Source: Paracoccus sp. R12_2 (GTDB taxonomy: Bacteria; Pseudomonadota; Alphaproteobacteria; Rhodobacterales; Rhodobacteraceae). From it: DNA of 64,000 nucleotides. Shown in pieces: positions 9,468 through 19,916 of this stretch. The stretch lies in NCBI RefSeq assembly GCF_017744015.1, contig NZ_JAGHRA010000005.1, forward strand, positions 124,001 to 188,000, read 5' to 3'. Below the pieces are notes generated by a model. That model searched no databases, had not been told where the DNA came from, and worked only from the letters and a program-made list of their open reading frames with translations. The translations under genes and the position numbers were made by a program. How positions within the stretch are numbered: the stretch's first letter is position 1; every line of letters starts with the position of its first letter.

Positions 9468-10013
9468 ATGGCCGAACAGTTTAAACCCCTGAACGACAGC
9501 GAGTGGCCCGAATCCGTTGCCGCGCTGCGCGATGGGTTCGCGGGTCGGCTGAACGTCTATCGGACGATGGCGCATCATCCCGCGTTGCTGGCCGCCTGGG
9601 CGCCCCTGCGTCAGCATGTCGTGCGCGACCGCGCGATGACGGATCAGCAAAGCGAGGTGGTCATCCTGCGCACCGGCCATCAGCTGCGATCCGATTACGA
9701 GTGGGCGCATCATGTCAGCCGGGGGCGCGCTGTCGGCATGACCGACGCGCGCATCGCCACACTGGCAGGCCCGCTGGACGGGATGGCCGACGAGGACCAG
9801 GTTCTTGCCGGCGCGGTGGATGAACTGATCGCGGATTCGCGCCTGTCCGAGACGGCGCGACGCGGCGTGATCGATCTGGTCGGTGCCGGCGGCATGTTCG
9901 ATCTGATGGCCACGGTGGGCTTCTATTCGGTGCTGGGCTTCATCGCCAACAGTCTGGACGTGCCGGTGGACGCCGACATCGTCGCCGAGCTTCAGGCCCG
10001 TCCCGCCCCCTGA
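9468..10013 (+). CDS. Carboxymuconolactone-decarboxylase-family protein, no CxxC
   Basis: A 181-residue all-helical protein with the CMD core (RTGHQLRSDYEWAHHVSRGRAVG). It lacks the redox CxxC of AhpD, so it is closer to gamma-carboxymuconolactone decarboxylase than to alkylhydroperoxidases. The ATG at 9468 follows an AGAAAGGA site. The last 22 bp overlap the convergent uracil-DNA glycosylase gene. The reaction cannot be assigned; no beta-ketoadipate genes are nearby. Confidence 0.8.
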   Translation: MAEQFKPLNDSEWPESVAALRDGFAGRLNVYRTMAHHPALLAAWAPLRQHVVRDRAMTDQQSEVVILRTGHQLRSDYEWAHHVSRGRAVGMTDARIATLAGPLDGMADEDQVLAGAVDELIADSRLSETARRGVIDLVGAGGMFDLMATVGFYSVLGFIANSLDVPVDADIVAELQARPAP

Positions 10014-10597
10014 TCCAGTTCGGCAGCCACCGCATCGCGCAGGGCGGGCAGCAGCTCGTCTTGAAACCACGGGTTGCGCCGCAGCCATGCGGTATTGCGC
10101 CAGGACGGATGGGGCAGCGGAAAGATGTCGGGCGCATGATCGCGCCAGTCCGACACCGTCCGCGTGACGTTTCGTGATCCCAGATGCCAACGCATCGCAT
10201 GGCCGCCGACCAGCAATGTCAGTCTTGGCCGCAGCAGCCGCATGACGTGCGTCCGCCAAGTGCGCGCGCAGATCGCCGGAGGAGGCAGATCCGCACCATT
10301 GCCGTCATATCCCGGAAAGCAGAAGGCCATGGGAACGATCGCAACACGGTCGCGGTCATAGAATGTCGCCTCGTCCACGCCCATCCAATCGCGCAGCCTG
10401 TCGCCCGAACGATCCGTGAAGGGACGCCCGCTTTCGTGGACCCGTGCGCCCGGCGCCTGGCCAACGATCAGCAGTCGCGCGCCGGGCCGGAACCACACCA
10501 CCGGCCGCGGATGATGCGCGGTGGCCGTGGCGGCAAAGCGGTCCGCGCACAGGCTGCAGCCGGAAATCTGGTCGGCGATCGTGGACATCCCTTTCAT
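9992..10597 (-). CDS. Uracil-DNA glycosylase family protein, Fe-S (family 4-like)
   Basis: A 201-residue base-excision repair protein. The active-site loop is GQAPG (about residues 46-50), followed by ESGRPFTDRSGDRL, and the C-terminal PHPSWRN is the HPS motif. Four cysteines at residues 14, 17, 93 and 110 have family 4 [4Fe-4S] spacing (C-x2-C, about 75, C, 16, C). The UdgX KRRIH loop is absent. The start may be the ATG at 10597 or at 10588; neither has a clear ribosome binding site. Confidence 0.85.
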   Translation of the reverse strand: MKGMSTIADQISGCSLCADRFAATATAHHPRPVVWFRPGARLLIVGQAPGARVHESGRPFTDRSGDRLRDWMGVDEATFYDRDRVAIVPMAFCFPGYDGNGADLPPPAICARTWRTHVMRLLRPRLTLLVGGHAMRWHLGSRNVTRTVSDWRDHAPDIFPLPHPSWRNTAWLRRNPWFQDELLPALRDAVAAELDQGAGRA

Positions 10598-10760
10598 CTA
10601 GTGAAAATGCGGAATGAAAGAAGGGTGCCTTTCGCTGGATTTTCAGGCATCAGGGATGACAACTGGACAGATAGCCGACGCAGGCCTATGTTCCGGCGAA
10701 TTCTGCCGGACCATCGGCATGGCAGGCCGGACCGAGTGTTTTGAATGGTAACGAACAGCC

Positions 10761-11414
10761 ATGCTGGAATTCGATAACGTCTCGAAATCCTTCTGGACCG
10801 GGACGCAGCGAAAGGTGATCCTGGACCAGGCTTCGTTCCGCGTGGAACTGGGCCAATCGCTTGGGATTCTTGCGCCGAATGGCACCGGCAAGACGACTTT
10901 GGTCAACATGATGTGCGGACTGGAAAAGCCGGATGAGGGCAAGATCCGCCGCAGTTGCCGTATCTCTTTTCCGTTGGGTTTCATGGGCGGTGTGGTCGGC
11001 AGGATATCCGCCAACGAGAACGCCCGATATATCGCCCGGATCTACGGGCTGGACCCGGACTATGTTTCCGCTTTCACCCGCTGGTTGACGGACATCAAAG
11101 AATATTTCGATATGCCCGTTGGCACCTATTCCGCCGGGATGCGGCAGCGGTTCACCTTTTCTTTGTTGCTGGCGCTGGAATTCGACATCTACCTGATCGA
11201 CGAGGGGATGCCCCAGACCACGGATGTCGAGTTCAATCGGAAGGCGGGCGAGGTGCTGTTCGAACGACTGAGGAATTCGACCGTCGTAATCGTGTCCCAC
11301 CAGCCCAAGACGATCGAGAAGTTCTGCCGGCACGCCGCCATCCTGCGCGACGGCAGGTTGTACATGTTCGAGTCCCTTGAAGAGGCGAAGCAGTATTATG
11401 ACTACACCGCCTAA
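10761..11414 (+). CDS. kpsT: Polysaccharide (capsule) export ABC transporter ATP-binding protein
   Basis: A 217-residue ATPase of the KpsT/CtrD/BexA type that powers export of lipid-linked capsular polysaccharide. Walker A is GILAPNGTGKTT (35-46), the signature YSAGMRQR (123-130) and Walker B DIYLIDEG (about 142-149). The short length and degenerate signature are typical of capsule exporters. The end overlaps the next gene, a KpsE-like co-polymerase, by 17 bp. The partner membrane permease (KpsM) is not in the window, so it must be encoded elsewhere. Confidence 0.9.
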   Translation: MLEFDNVSKSFWTGTQRKVILDQASFRVELGQSLGILAPNGTGKTTLVNMMCGLEKPDEGKIRRSCRISFPLGFMGGVVGRISANENARYIARIYGLDPDYVSAFTRWLTDIKEYFDMPVGTYSAGMRQRFTFSLLLALEFDIYLIDEGMPQTTDVEFNRKAGEVLFERLRNSTVVIVSHQPKTIEKFCRHAAILRDGRLYMFESLEEAKQYYDYTA

Positions 11415-13157
11415 GGCCCGCCGCTTTCACCTCTCCGCCTCGGAATCCGTTAGGCCGGGCGCGCCCGCGCCCCATGCTGCCGATACGCGCAAGGCCGCCC
11501 CGTCGGTTCGCGTCGAGGTGCGAAAGAAAGCGGATCTTCCGCCGCGCTTCGGCAAGGGCCCTGTGGCGGACGAAGCCGGAAAGCCCGATACCTCTGACGC
11601 GGCACTTGATCGGCTGACGCTGACCCAGCTCACCGATGACGGCTTCCCCGATCGCAAGGTAGGAGAGGCGCCCGCCACTGCCGCCGCGCCCGCGCAATCG
11701 GACAGCGCGGGGCTGGAGGCCAGGCTGCGGGCGATCCGTTCCGAGAAGCTGACCGACCGCCAGCTTCGTATCGCGCGGCGTATCGCCGCGCTGCACCAGA
11801 TCGAGGTCGCGTCCGACGAAGAGGCGGTGCTGCGGCTTCGCGAACGCGGCATCGACCCGTCCCACCGCGCCGCGCTGAGCCAGATCCTGTCCAGCGAGGG
11901 CAACCGCGTGCAGTCGGCCCCGGCCCGCAACGCCCCGGCTGTGCTGCCGCGTGCCAAGGGCACCGAGGTCGGGCCCGCCGCCCCGCCGCTGCCGTCGCGC
12001 GAGGCGCTGGCCGAAGATCAGCGCGCCGCCGACATCTATCGCATCCAGCGCGATATCGCCCGTCGCCGTCGTCGCCGGATGATGATGCTGGCGTTGCGGT
12101 TGCTGTTTTTCGTGGTTCTGCCCACGGCGCTGGCAGGATGGTATTATTTCAGGGTCGCGACCCCGCTTTATGCGACGTTCTCGCAGTTCCAGATCCAGTT
12201 CGCGGACACCTCTGGTCTTAGTCAGGGGGGCAACGCGATCGCCGGGCTGCAGGCGAACAGCGACGCGGTCGGTGTTCAAAGCTATCTGTCGTCGCGCGAT
12301 GCCATGCTGCGCCTTGACGCCGACAAGGGGTTCAAGCGGGCCTTTCAGGATCCGTCGATCGACCCGGTCAAACGTCTGGCCTCCGACGCCACCAACGAGG
12401 CAGCCTACAAGGTCTATCAGGATTCGGTGAGGATCGGATATGATCCCACCGAAGGCATGATCGACATGGAGGTGATCGCGCCCGATCCCGCGCTGAGCCA
12501 GGAATTTTCGCTGGCGCTGATCGCCTATGCGGAAGATCAGGTCGATCAGATGACCGAACGAATGCGGGCCGATCAGATGGAAGGCGCCGTTCAGAATTAT
12601 CGCGACGCCGAAGAACGGGTGGTCGAGGCACAGCGGCGGGTTCAGGAATTGCAGCAGAATCTGGGTGTGCTGGATCCCGTGGCCGAAGGGTCGGTGGTGA
12701 TGAACCAGATCGCCGAGTTGGAGGGACAGCTTGCCCAGAGACAGCTGGAACTGGGGCAGTTGCTGGCCAACCAGCGTCCGCAACAAAGCCGCGTGGCCAC
12801 ACTGCGCGGCGATATCTCGCGGCTTCAGGACATGATCGCGCAGACCCGCGGACAATTGACCAATGGCAACGAAACGCGTACCTCTTTGGCCGCGATCTCG
12901 GGTGAATTGCGTATTGCCGAAAGCGATCTTGCAACCCGGCAGGAACTGATGGCGAACGCCGCCGCGCAGATGGAGACGGCGCGGATCACGGCGAACAAGC
13001 AGGTTCGCTATCTGTCGCTATCGGTGAAACCTGTCGCGCCCGACGAGGCCACCTATCCCAAGGCGTTCCAGAACACGCTGGTCGCCCTTTTGATCTTTTC
13101 GGGGATTTACCTCATGTTATCCCTGACCGCTTCCATCTTGCGCGAACAGGTATCTTC

Positions 13158-13161
<4 letters not shown>
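11398..13161 (+). CDS. kpsE: Capsule export inner-membrane co-polymerase, KpsE/CtrB-like
   Basis: A 587-residue polysaccharide co-polymerase (PCP-3/Wzz-like) linking the inner-membrane ABC exporter to the outer-membrane channel. Membrane helix 1 lies at about residues 230-252 (LFFVVLPTALAGWYYF), then a periplasmic domain with a long coiled coil (about 385-470), and a second helix at about 560-580 (LVALLIFSGIYLML). The roughly 220-residue N-terminus is Ala/Pro/charge-rich, looks disordered and is cytoplasmic; classical KpsE is only about 380 residues long. The ATG at 11398 is chosen over the upstream in-frame TTG. The stop overlaps kdsA by ATGA. Confidence 0.88.
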
Positions 13162-13996
<835 letters not shown>

Positions 13997-14000
<4 letters not shown>

Positions 14001-15331
14001 TCCGTGCGCTGCTGCTGATCCTGCTGCTGGTGCTGCCGGCCGCGATTCCCGGCCCGGCAGCGGCGCAGGCCGGTCGCGACAGCGTCGCGTCACCCAGCGG
14101 CACCATATCGGTCCGCAACGATGCGGCCACCGATCTGGCCATCCGCAACCGGATCTACAGCATTCTGGATCAGGTGGCGTCCTTCGATTCCGTGCGTGCG
14201 CGCGTCGATGCGGGCATCGTCACCCTGACCGGCGAAGCGACCGAGCAGGCGACGATCGACCGTCTGAACGCGCTGATCGCGCGGGTCGATGGCGTTGTCG
14301 CCATCGAGGATCAGGTCCTGCTGTCGACCGATATCGGGCTGCGCCTTGAATCCGTGCGCGGTCGTTTCCTGCAGCGGCTGAACCAGGTCGCGGCGGGGCT
14401 GCCGTTCGTCGTGCTGGGCCTGCTGGTCGGCGCGGTTATCGTACTGCTTGGTGGCTGGTTGTCGCGGCGCGACAAGACGTTGGCACGGATCGCGCCCAAC
14501 CCGTTCATCGCCGACTTCATGGCCCAGACCATCCGCCTCAGCACATGGATCGTCGCGCTGGTCGTCGCGCTGGGGCTGATGGAGGCGACGGCCCTGCTGG
14601 GAACCCTGCTGGGTGCCGCCGGGATTTTCGGCCTGTCCCTCAGCTTTGCGGCGCGTGACACCATCGAGGGTTTCGTCGCGACGATCCTTCTGTCCCTGCG
14701 CCAGCCCTTCCGACCCAACGACCTGATCGAGATCGGCGGTCAGCGCGGTCGCGTGATCCGTCTGACCAGTCGCGGAACGACGCTGCTGACGCTTGACGGC
14801 AACCATATCCGCTTTCCCAATCAGATCGTCTACAAGGCGGTGCTGACCAACTATACCCGCAATCCCGAGCGCCGTTTTCTTGTCGATCTGACGGTCGATC
14901 CCTTCGCCGATCTGGGCCGCGCCCGCGATCTGGTGCTGCGGACCCTGGCCGGGATGGATTTCGTGCTGGCCCGACCCGAGCCGGTGGCCTGGATCGAGGC
15001 GTCGGGAAATGAATTCGTGGTGATCCGGGCAGGCGCCTGGGTGTCACAGGACGGCACTGATTTCGACCTGGCCCGAGGCGAGGCGTTCCGCCTGCTGCGG
15101 CAGGCGTTGGACGGCGCGGGCTATGCGATCCCCGAGCCGATTCACCGGCTGCATCTTGAGGGGCAGGAGGCCAGCCAGCTTCAGAAGCCGGACCCTGCGC
15201 AGGCCCCCGCTGACGCGCCCGAGGCGCCGCTGGATCTCAGCCCGGATGCGGGTTTCGAACAGTTGGTCGATCGCGGCCGGGTGGATGACGGGCGCAACCT
15301 GCTGCGCAGCGACATGCGTCGGCCCGGCTGA
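13997..15331 (+). CDS. MscS-family mechanosensitive channel with periplasmic BON domain
   Basis: A 444-residue inner-membrane protein. Signal peptide at 1-25; a BON domain at about 40-110 (DAGIVTLTGEATEQATIDRL, then VDGVVAIEDQV); membrane helices at about 133-155, 178-200 and 200-220; then the MscS core with FAARDTIEGFVATILL and PFRPNDLIEIGGQRGRV. The C-terminus is acidic and low in complexity. ATGA overlap with kdsA suggests co-expression with envelope polysaccharide genes. BON domains usually bind membranes or cell-envelope material; the role here is inferred to be envelope-tension sensing. Confidence 0.9.
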
Positions 15332-15335
15332 TGCC

Positions 15336-16520
15336 TCAGCCGTCGCGGGCGGCAATCCCCGCGGCGTGACCCGAGGCCCATGCCCATTGAAAATTATAGC
15401 CACCAAGCCAACCCGTCACGTCAACGCATTCGCCGATGAAGTGCAGGCCCGGCACCTTTCGCGCCTGAAGTGTTCGGGCGTCAAGGTCGCGGGTGTCCAC
15501 ACCGCCCAAAGTGACCTCGGCCGTGCGGTATCCTTCAGTGCCCACGGGGCGCAGCCGCCAGCGATTGATCCGGTCTTCCAGCGCCTCGAGCATCGAATTG
15601 GGCTGGTCGGCCAGCCGCCGTTCCGCCAGACCGGCTTCGGTCGCGATCGCATCTGCCAGGCGCTGCGGAAGCCATTCGCCCAAAGCTGCCGCGATCCTGA
15701 TCCGGCCCGCCTGCGCGCGCCGCCTTTTCAGTTCCTTGCCAATCGCGATGCCGGGCAGCAAGTCGATCTCCAGCACTTCGCCGGGCTGCCAGAAGCTGGA
15801 GATCTGCAGGATGACGGGGCCACTGAGACCGCGATGGGTGAACAGCAGAGCGTCCCGGAAATCGCCGCCACGGTGCCGTATCCGCGCCTCAAGCGAGACC
15901 CCCGCCAGCGGCCGGCACAGCGCAAGATCCTGTTCCGCAAATGTCATCGGAACCAGACCGGGCCGGGTCTCGACGCAGCGCAGACCGAAATCCTGGGCTA
16001 TTTCATAGGCCAGACCCGTCGCACCCATCTTGGGTATCGATTTTCCGCCGGTTGCGATGACCACCCGCGCGGCCGTCATTGCGCCGTTGGTGGTCTGCAT
16101 GGAAAACCGATCTCCGGCATGACGCAGACCCGACGCTGACGTGCCCAGACGCAGTTCGGCGCCCTGCATCCTGCGGATCAGCATGTCGGTGATCTGCGTC
16201 GCCCGCCCATCGCAGAATAGCTGCCCTTGGGTCTTTTCGTGCCAGGCGATCCCGGCCTGATCGACCAACCCGACGAAGTCCTCGGGCCGGTATCCTGAGA
16301 GGGCGCTGGCCGCGAATCTGGGATTGCCTGACAGGAACCTTTCCCTGGTCGTGGCAAGGTTGGTGAAATTGCAGCGCCCCCCGCCCGAGATGCGGATCTT
16401 TTCGGCGGGCTTTGATGCGTGATCCAGCACGACCACGCGCCGACCGTGCGCCATCGCCGATCCTGCGCAGAACAGCCCCGCCGCCCCGGCGCCCAGTACA
16501 AGTAGATCCGCGTGCTCCAT
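15336..16520 (-). CDS. NAD(P)/FAD-dependent oxidoreductase, BaiN/HI0933 (YhiN) family
   Basis: A 394-residue flavoprotein of the HI0933 family, whose physiological reaction is generally unknown. The N-terminal FAD motif is DLLVLGAGAAGLFCAGSAM, followed by KIRISGGGRCNFTN, both diagnostic. Near the C-terminus are AEVTLGGVDTRDLDARTLQ and GLHFIGECVDVTGWLGGYN. The reading frame continues upstream into the tRNA, but the ATG at 16520 starts right at the FAD motif (16541 is an alternative). It ends 4 bp from the convergent MscS stop and is divergent from tRNA-Gln. Confidence 0.92.
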   Translation of the reverse strand: MEHADLLVLGAGAAGLFCAGSAMAHGRRVVVLDHASKPAEKIRISGGGRCNFTNLATTRERFLSGNPRFAASALSGYRPEDFVGLVDQAGIAWHEKTQGQLFCDGRATQITDMLIRRMQGAELRLGTSASGLRHAGDRFSMQTTNGAMTAARVVIATGGKSIPKMGATGLAYEIAQDFGLRCVETRPGLVPMTFAEQDLALCRPLAGVSLEARIRHRGGDFRDALLFTHRGLSGPVILQISSFWQPGEVLEIDLLPGIAIGKELKRRRAQAGRIRIAAALGEWLPQRLADAIATEAGLAERRLADQPNSMLEALEDRINRWRLRPVGTEGYRTAEVTLGGVDTRDLDARTLQARKVPGLHFIGECVDVTGWLGGYNFQWAWASGHAAGIAARDG

Positions 16521-16614
16521 CCGGCGCGCATATCCGGGCATCGGCGGCAGGGCAAGGTTTTGCGATTTTTCGACTTGAACCCCCCCGGTGTCTTGGCTAT
16601 TCAGCCTCGCACGT

Positions 16615-16689
16615 TGGGGCGTAGCCAAGTGGTAAGGCAGCGGTTTTTGGTACCGTGTACCGTAGGTTCGAATCCTACCGCCCCAGCCA
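16615..16689 (+). tRNA. tRNA-Gln (anticodon TTG)
   Basis: A 75-nt cloverleaf with acceptor TGGGGCG/CGCCCCA, D-arm GCC...GGC, anticodon stem GCGGT/ACCGT with loop TTTTGGT (anticodon TTG), T-arm GTAGG/CCTAC with GTTCGAATC loop, discriminator G, and an encoded CCA at 16687-16689. It stands alone. No integrase or duplicated 3' end is seen nearby. Confidence 0.97.
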
Positions 16690-16929
16690 GGTCTTCGGGA
16701 ATCGTCAGGAAAATCTGCGAAAGCAAGATCGGCAGATCCCGGTCGCAGACAGCCCTGTAACAATCTGCCGAGACTGTGCCATGCGCAGTGACGCAATGCG
16801 TTGCTCGGACTACGCCAAGGCCATGCTCTGGGGTGCACAGCGCGAATGATGATCCCGGCGTTCGGCGCCTGACGGCGGCCCGGATTTTCTGCTGGAAAAC
16901 TGCGCCCTGCGCGCTTAGCTTCCGCTTTC

Positions 16930-17487
16930 ATGGACAAACCCGACGCTATCCTCTCGCTTCTTCCTGCGCGCTTGAAACAGGCCCGGCAGTCGCAAGGTCT
17001 GTCGCTGGACGCCGTTGCCAAGCTGTCGGGGGTGTCGCGCAGCATGGTCAGTCAGATCGAGCGTGGCGAGTCCTCGCCCACCGTCTCGACGCTGTGGAAC
17101 CTGACCCGCGCGCTGCAGGTGGATTTCGCCGGGCTATTGGAAGACCAGCATGTCAGCCAGCTGGAGGTGCTGCGGGCGCAGCAAGTGCCGACCATCGAGA
17201 ATCGCGGCACCGGCTGCACGATACGGATCCTGTCGCCGCCCGAAGACGCGGGCCATCACGAGGTTTACGAACTGCGCTTTGCCGAGGGCGGCGTCCTGGA
17301 TTCCGCACCGCATGCCCGTGGCACTCAGGAAAACCTGACCGTGATCGAAGGCGCGCTGACCGTGACGAGCGGCGAGGCCGTGGACCGGCTCGATACCGGT
17401 GAAACCGCGCGATACGCCGCCGATGTTCCGCATCGCCTGCAGGCCGAGGGAAAGGCGCGGGCGTTCCTTGTCGTGAAGGGAGGGTGA
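16930..17487 (+). CDS. XRE-family regulator with C-terminal cupin domain
   Basis: A 185-residue transcription factor: an N-terminal helix-turn-helix (about 12-67; RQSQGLSLDAVAKLSGVSRS, SQIERGESSPTVSTLW) and a C-terminal cupin (about 105-180) that would bind a small effector. It lies directly upstream of kbl-tdh on the same strand, 122 bp apart, and two palindromes sit in that gap. It is therefore a good candidate local regulator of threonine or glycine metabolism. The 240 bp between tRNA-Gln and this gene contain nothing I can support. Confidence 0.9.
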   Translation: MDKPDAILSLLPARLKQARQSQGLSLDAVAKLSGVSRSMVSQIERGESSPTVSTLWNLTRALQVDFAGLLEDQHVSQLEVLRAQQVPTIENRGTGCTIRILSPPEDAGHHEVYELRFAEGGVLDSAPHARGTQENLTVIEGALTVTSGEAVDRLDTGETARYAADVPHRLQAEGKARAFLVVKGG

Positions 17488-17516
17488 TGGCGGCGCGTCA
17501 AGGGGCGGAGTGACAG

Positions 17517-17571
17517 TTTAGCGGACGGATGTGCGCTAAAGCATAATCCGTCATTGCGGAATAATTTCCGC
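17517..17571. promoter_or_regulatory. Two inverted repeats upstream of kbl
   Basis: TTTAGCG (17517-17523) and CGCTAAA (17534-17540) form a 7-bp inverted repeat with a 10-nt spacer. GCGGAA-TAAT-TTCCGC (17556-17571) is a perfect palindrome. Both lie 40-95 bp before the kbl start, where an operator would be expected. The XRE-cupin regulator upstream is the obvious candidate to bind, but this is inference. Confidence 0.45.
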
Positions 17572-17609
17572 CGTGATAGATGCTTCATCGCAACCTAAAG
17601 GAGTCGTCC

Positions 17610-18797
17610 ATGTCCGCCCGCTTCTTCGCCGATCTGCAAACCACGCTTGCCGGGATCGAGGCCGACGGCCTGATGAAGCGCGAGCGCATGATTACGTCGG
17701 CCCAACGCGCGGAAATCGCTGTGGGCGGGCGGGATGTCATCAATCTTTGCGCCAATAATTATCTGGGTCTGGCGGATCATCCGGACCTGATCCGCGCCGC
17801 CCGCGAAGTGATGGACGACAAGGGTTTCGGCATGGCCTCGGTCCGCTTCATCTGCGGCACGCAGGACTTGCACCGCACGCTTGAGCAAAAGCTGGCGGCA
17901 TTCCTGCAAAAGGATGACTCGATCCTCTTCGCGGCCTGTTTCGATGCGAATGGCGGGTTGTTCGAACCGCTTCTTGGACCCGAGGATGCGATTGTGTCCG
18001 ACAGTCTGAACCATGCCTCGATCATCGATGGCATAAGGCTCTGCAAGGCACGGCGCTATCGCTATGCCAACAACGACATGAACGATCTTGAGGCGAAGCT
18101 GAAAGAGGCGCGTGACGGCGGGGCGCGACATGTGATGATCGCGACCGACGGCGTGTTCTCGATGGATGGCTATCTGGCGAACCTTCCTGAAATCACGCGG
18201 CTGGCCCGGACATACGATGCGGTCGTGATGGTGGACGATTGCCATGCCACCGGCTTCATGGGGCCGCGGGGTGCGGGGACGCCGGACCATTTTGGGGTAG
18301 AGGTGGATATTCTCAGCGGAACGCTGGGAAAGGCGCTTGGTGGGGCGATGGGGGGCTATATCGCCGGACCGCAGCCGGTCATCGACCTGTTGCGCCAACG
18401 CGCGCGACCGTATCTGTTTTCCAATGCGCTACCGCCCGCGATCGTTGCCGCCGGACTAGAGGCGCTGCGCCTGGTAGAGCAGGGCGGTGCATTGCGCCAA
18501 CAGCTGTTCGAGAATGCCGCGTATTGGCGCAAGGGGCTTGCCGATCTGGGCTTTGACCTGCTGCAGGGCGATCATCCGATCATTCCGGTGATGCTGGGCG
18601 AAGCGCCCTTGGCTCAAAAAATGGCCTCGGGCCTGTTCGACAAGGGCGTCTATGTCTCGGGCTTCTTCTATCCGGTGGTTCCGCATGGCCAGGCACGCAT
18701 TCGCACCCAGATGAACGCAGCCCTGACCCGCGCGCAGCTTGATCGCGCCCTGGCCGCCTTCGCCGAAGTGGGCCGAGATCTGGGGGTGATCCGATGA
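17610..18797 (+). CDS. kbl: Glycine C-acetyltransferase (2-amino-3-ketobutyrate CoA ligase)
   Basis: Cleaves 2-amino-3-ketobutyrate with CoA to glycine and acetyl-CoA, the second step of threonine degradation. It has 395 residues and belongs to the alpha-oxoamine synthase family. Signatures: [30 protein letters not shown], and the PLP lysine K241 in [15 protein letters not shown]. The ATG at 17610 has AAGGAG at 17598-17603. The stop overlaps tdh by ATGA, so the pair is translationally coupled and can channel the unstable intermediate. Confidence 0.96.
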   Translation: MSARFFADLQTTLAGIEADGLMKRERMITSAQRAEIAVGGRDVINLCANNYLGLADHPDLIRAAREVMDDKGFGMASVRFICGTQDLHRTLEQKLAAFLQKDDSILFAACFDANGGLFEPLLGPEDAIVSDSLNHASIIDGIRLCKARRYRYANNDMNDLEAKLKEARDGGARHVMIATDGVFSMDGYLANLPEITRLARTYDAVVMVDDCHATGFMGPRGAGTPDHFGVEVDILSGTLGKALGGAMGGYIAGPQPVIDLLRQRARPYLFSNALPPAIVAAGLEALRLVEQGGALRQQLFENAAYWRKGLADLGFDLLQGDHPIIPVMLGEAPLAQKMASGLFDKGVYVSGFFYPVVPHGQARIRTQMNAALTRAQLDRALAAFAEVGRDLGVIR

Positions 18798-19840
18798 GCT
18801 TGCCGAACACCATGAAGGCGCTGCAGAAATCCCGCCCCGAAGAGGGGCTGTGGATGGTGCAGGCGCCAGTGCCCGAGCTGGGCCCGGACGATGTGCTGAT
18901 CCGGATCAACGCGACCGGCATCTGCGGCACGGACATCCATATCTGGAACTGGGACGACTGGGCCGCGGCCACGGTGCCGGTGCCGATGATCACGGGTCAT
19001 GAATTTGCCGGCGAGATCGTCGAGATCGGTCGCAACGTGACCGGTCTGCAGATCGGCCAGCGCTGCTCCGGCGAGGGGCATGTGGTCGGAACCGAAAGCC
19101 GGCAGAGCCGATCGGGCAAGTTCCATCTGGATCCCGGCACGCGCGGCATCGGGGTGAACGTGCAGGGGGCCTTTGCCGAATATCTGAAGCTGCCTGCCTT
19201 CAACGTGGTGCCGCTGCCGGACGACATTCCCGACGAGATCGGCGCGATCCTCGACCCCTTGGGAAACGCGGTTCACACGGCGCTCAGCTTTGACCTTCTG
19301 GGCGAGGATGTGCTGATCACCGGGGCGGGGCCGATCGGCATCATGGCGGCCGCGGTGGCGCGCCACGCCGGTGCGCGGCATGTGGTGATCACCGACATCA
19401 ACGCCGACCGGCTGAATCTGGCAGAGCATGTCTGCAGGAACGTGCGCACGGTCGACGTGTCGCAGGAGGATCTGCGCGACGTGATCCGCGAGTTGGACAT
19501 GAAGCAGGGCTTCGACGTGGGGCTGGAAATGTCCGGCAGTCAGCAGGCGCTGGACCAGATGGTCGAAAGCCTGATCATGGGCGGCAAGATTGCGCTTCTG
19601 GGGATACCGCCGGGAAAGTCCCCGGTGGACTGGTCGCGCATCGTGTTCAAGGCGATCACCATCAAGGGCGTCTACGGGCGCGAGATGTTCGAGACCTGGT
19701 ACAAGATGATCGCCATGTTGCAGAACGGGCTGGATGTCAGCCGGGTGATCACGCACCGCATGTCGGTGGACGATTTCCGCGACGGCTTTGCGGCGATGAA
19801 ATCCGGCCAGTCCGGCAAGGTGGTCCTGAACTGGCGCTAG
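18794..19840 (+). CDS. tdh: L-threonine 3-dehydrogenase lacking the structural-zinc cysteines
   Basis: A 348-residue zinc-type medium-chain dehydrogenase that oxidises threonine to 2-amino-3-ketobutyrate. The catalytic zinc elements are present ([32 protein letters not shown]), as is the NAD motif [19 protein letters not shown]. The lobe that binds structural zinc in E. coli Tdh (CGHCRNCRGGRTHLC) reads [15 protein letters not shown] here, so all four cysteines are gone. The rest aligns well, including [13 protein letters not shown]. It is the second gene of kbl-tdh. Confidence 0.94.
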   Translation: MSLPNTMKALQKSRPEEGLWMVQAPVPELGPDDVLIRINATGICGTDIHIWNWDDWAAATVPVPMITGHEFAGEIVEIGRNVTGLQIGQRCSGEGHVVGTESRQSRSGKFHLDPGTRGIGVNVQGAFAEYLKLPAFNVVPLPDDIPDEIGAILDPLGNAVHTALSFDLLGEDVLITGAGPIGIMAAAVARHAGARHVVITDINADRLNLAEHVCRNVRTVDVSQEDLRDVIRELDMKQGFDVGLEMSGSQQALDQMVESLIMGGKIALLGIPPGKSPVDWSRIVFKAITIKGVYGREMFETWYKMIAMLQNGLDVSRVITHRMSVDDFRDGFAAMKSGQSGKVVLNWR

Positions 19841-19858
19841 GCGGCACGACCGCCTTAT
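19840..19858 (+). terminator. Short hairpin after tdh
   Basis: GGCGG-CACGA-CCGCC followed by TTAT, starting on the last base of the tdh stop codon. The 5-bp stem and weak T-run make it a modest terminator for kbl-tdh. Confidence 0.45.
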
Positions 19859-19916
19859 CCGAACGCGTTGCGGTGCGGGCTAAATGTCCCGCGCTACCGC
19901 CGGTTGCGGCACGTCC

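Noticed and set aside
9468-10013. CMD gene as pcaC of the beta-ketoadipate pathway
   Set aside because: No pca genes adjacent and the sequence shows only the general CMD core.
11233-12855. 540-codon minus-strand open frame opposite the KpsE-like gene
   Set aside because: Shadow frame; the plus-strand product has clear membrane helices and coiled coil and operon coupling.
16615-16689. tRNA-Gln as a phage or island attachment site
   Set aside because: No integrase, no repeated tRNA 3' end and no change in gene style on either side.
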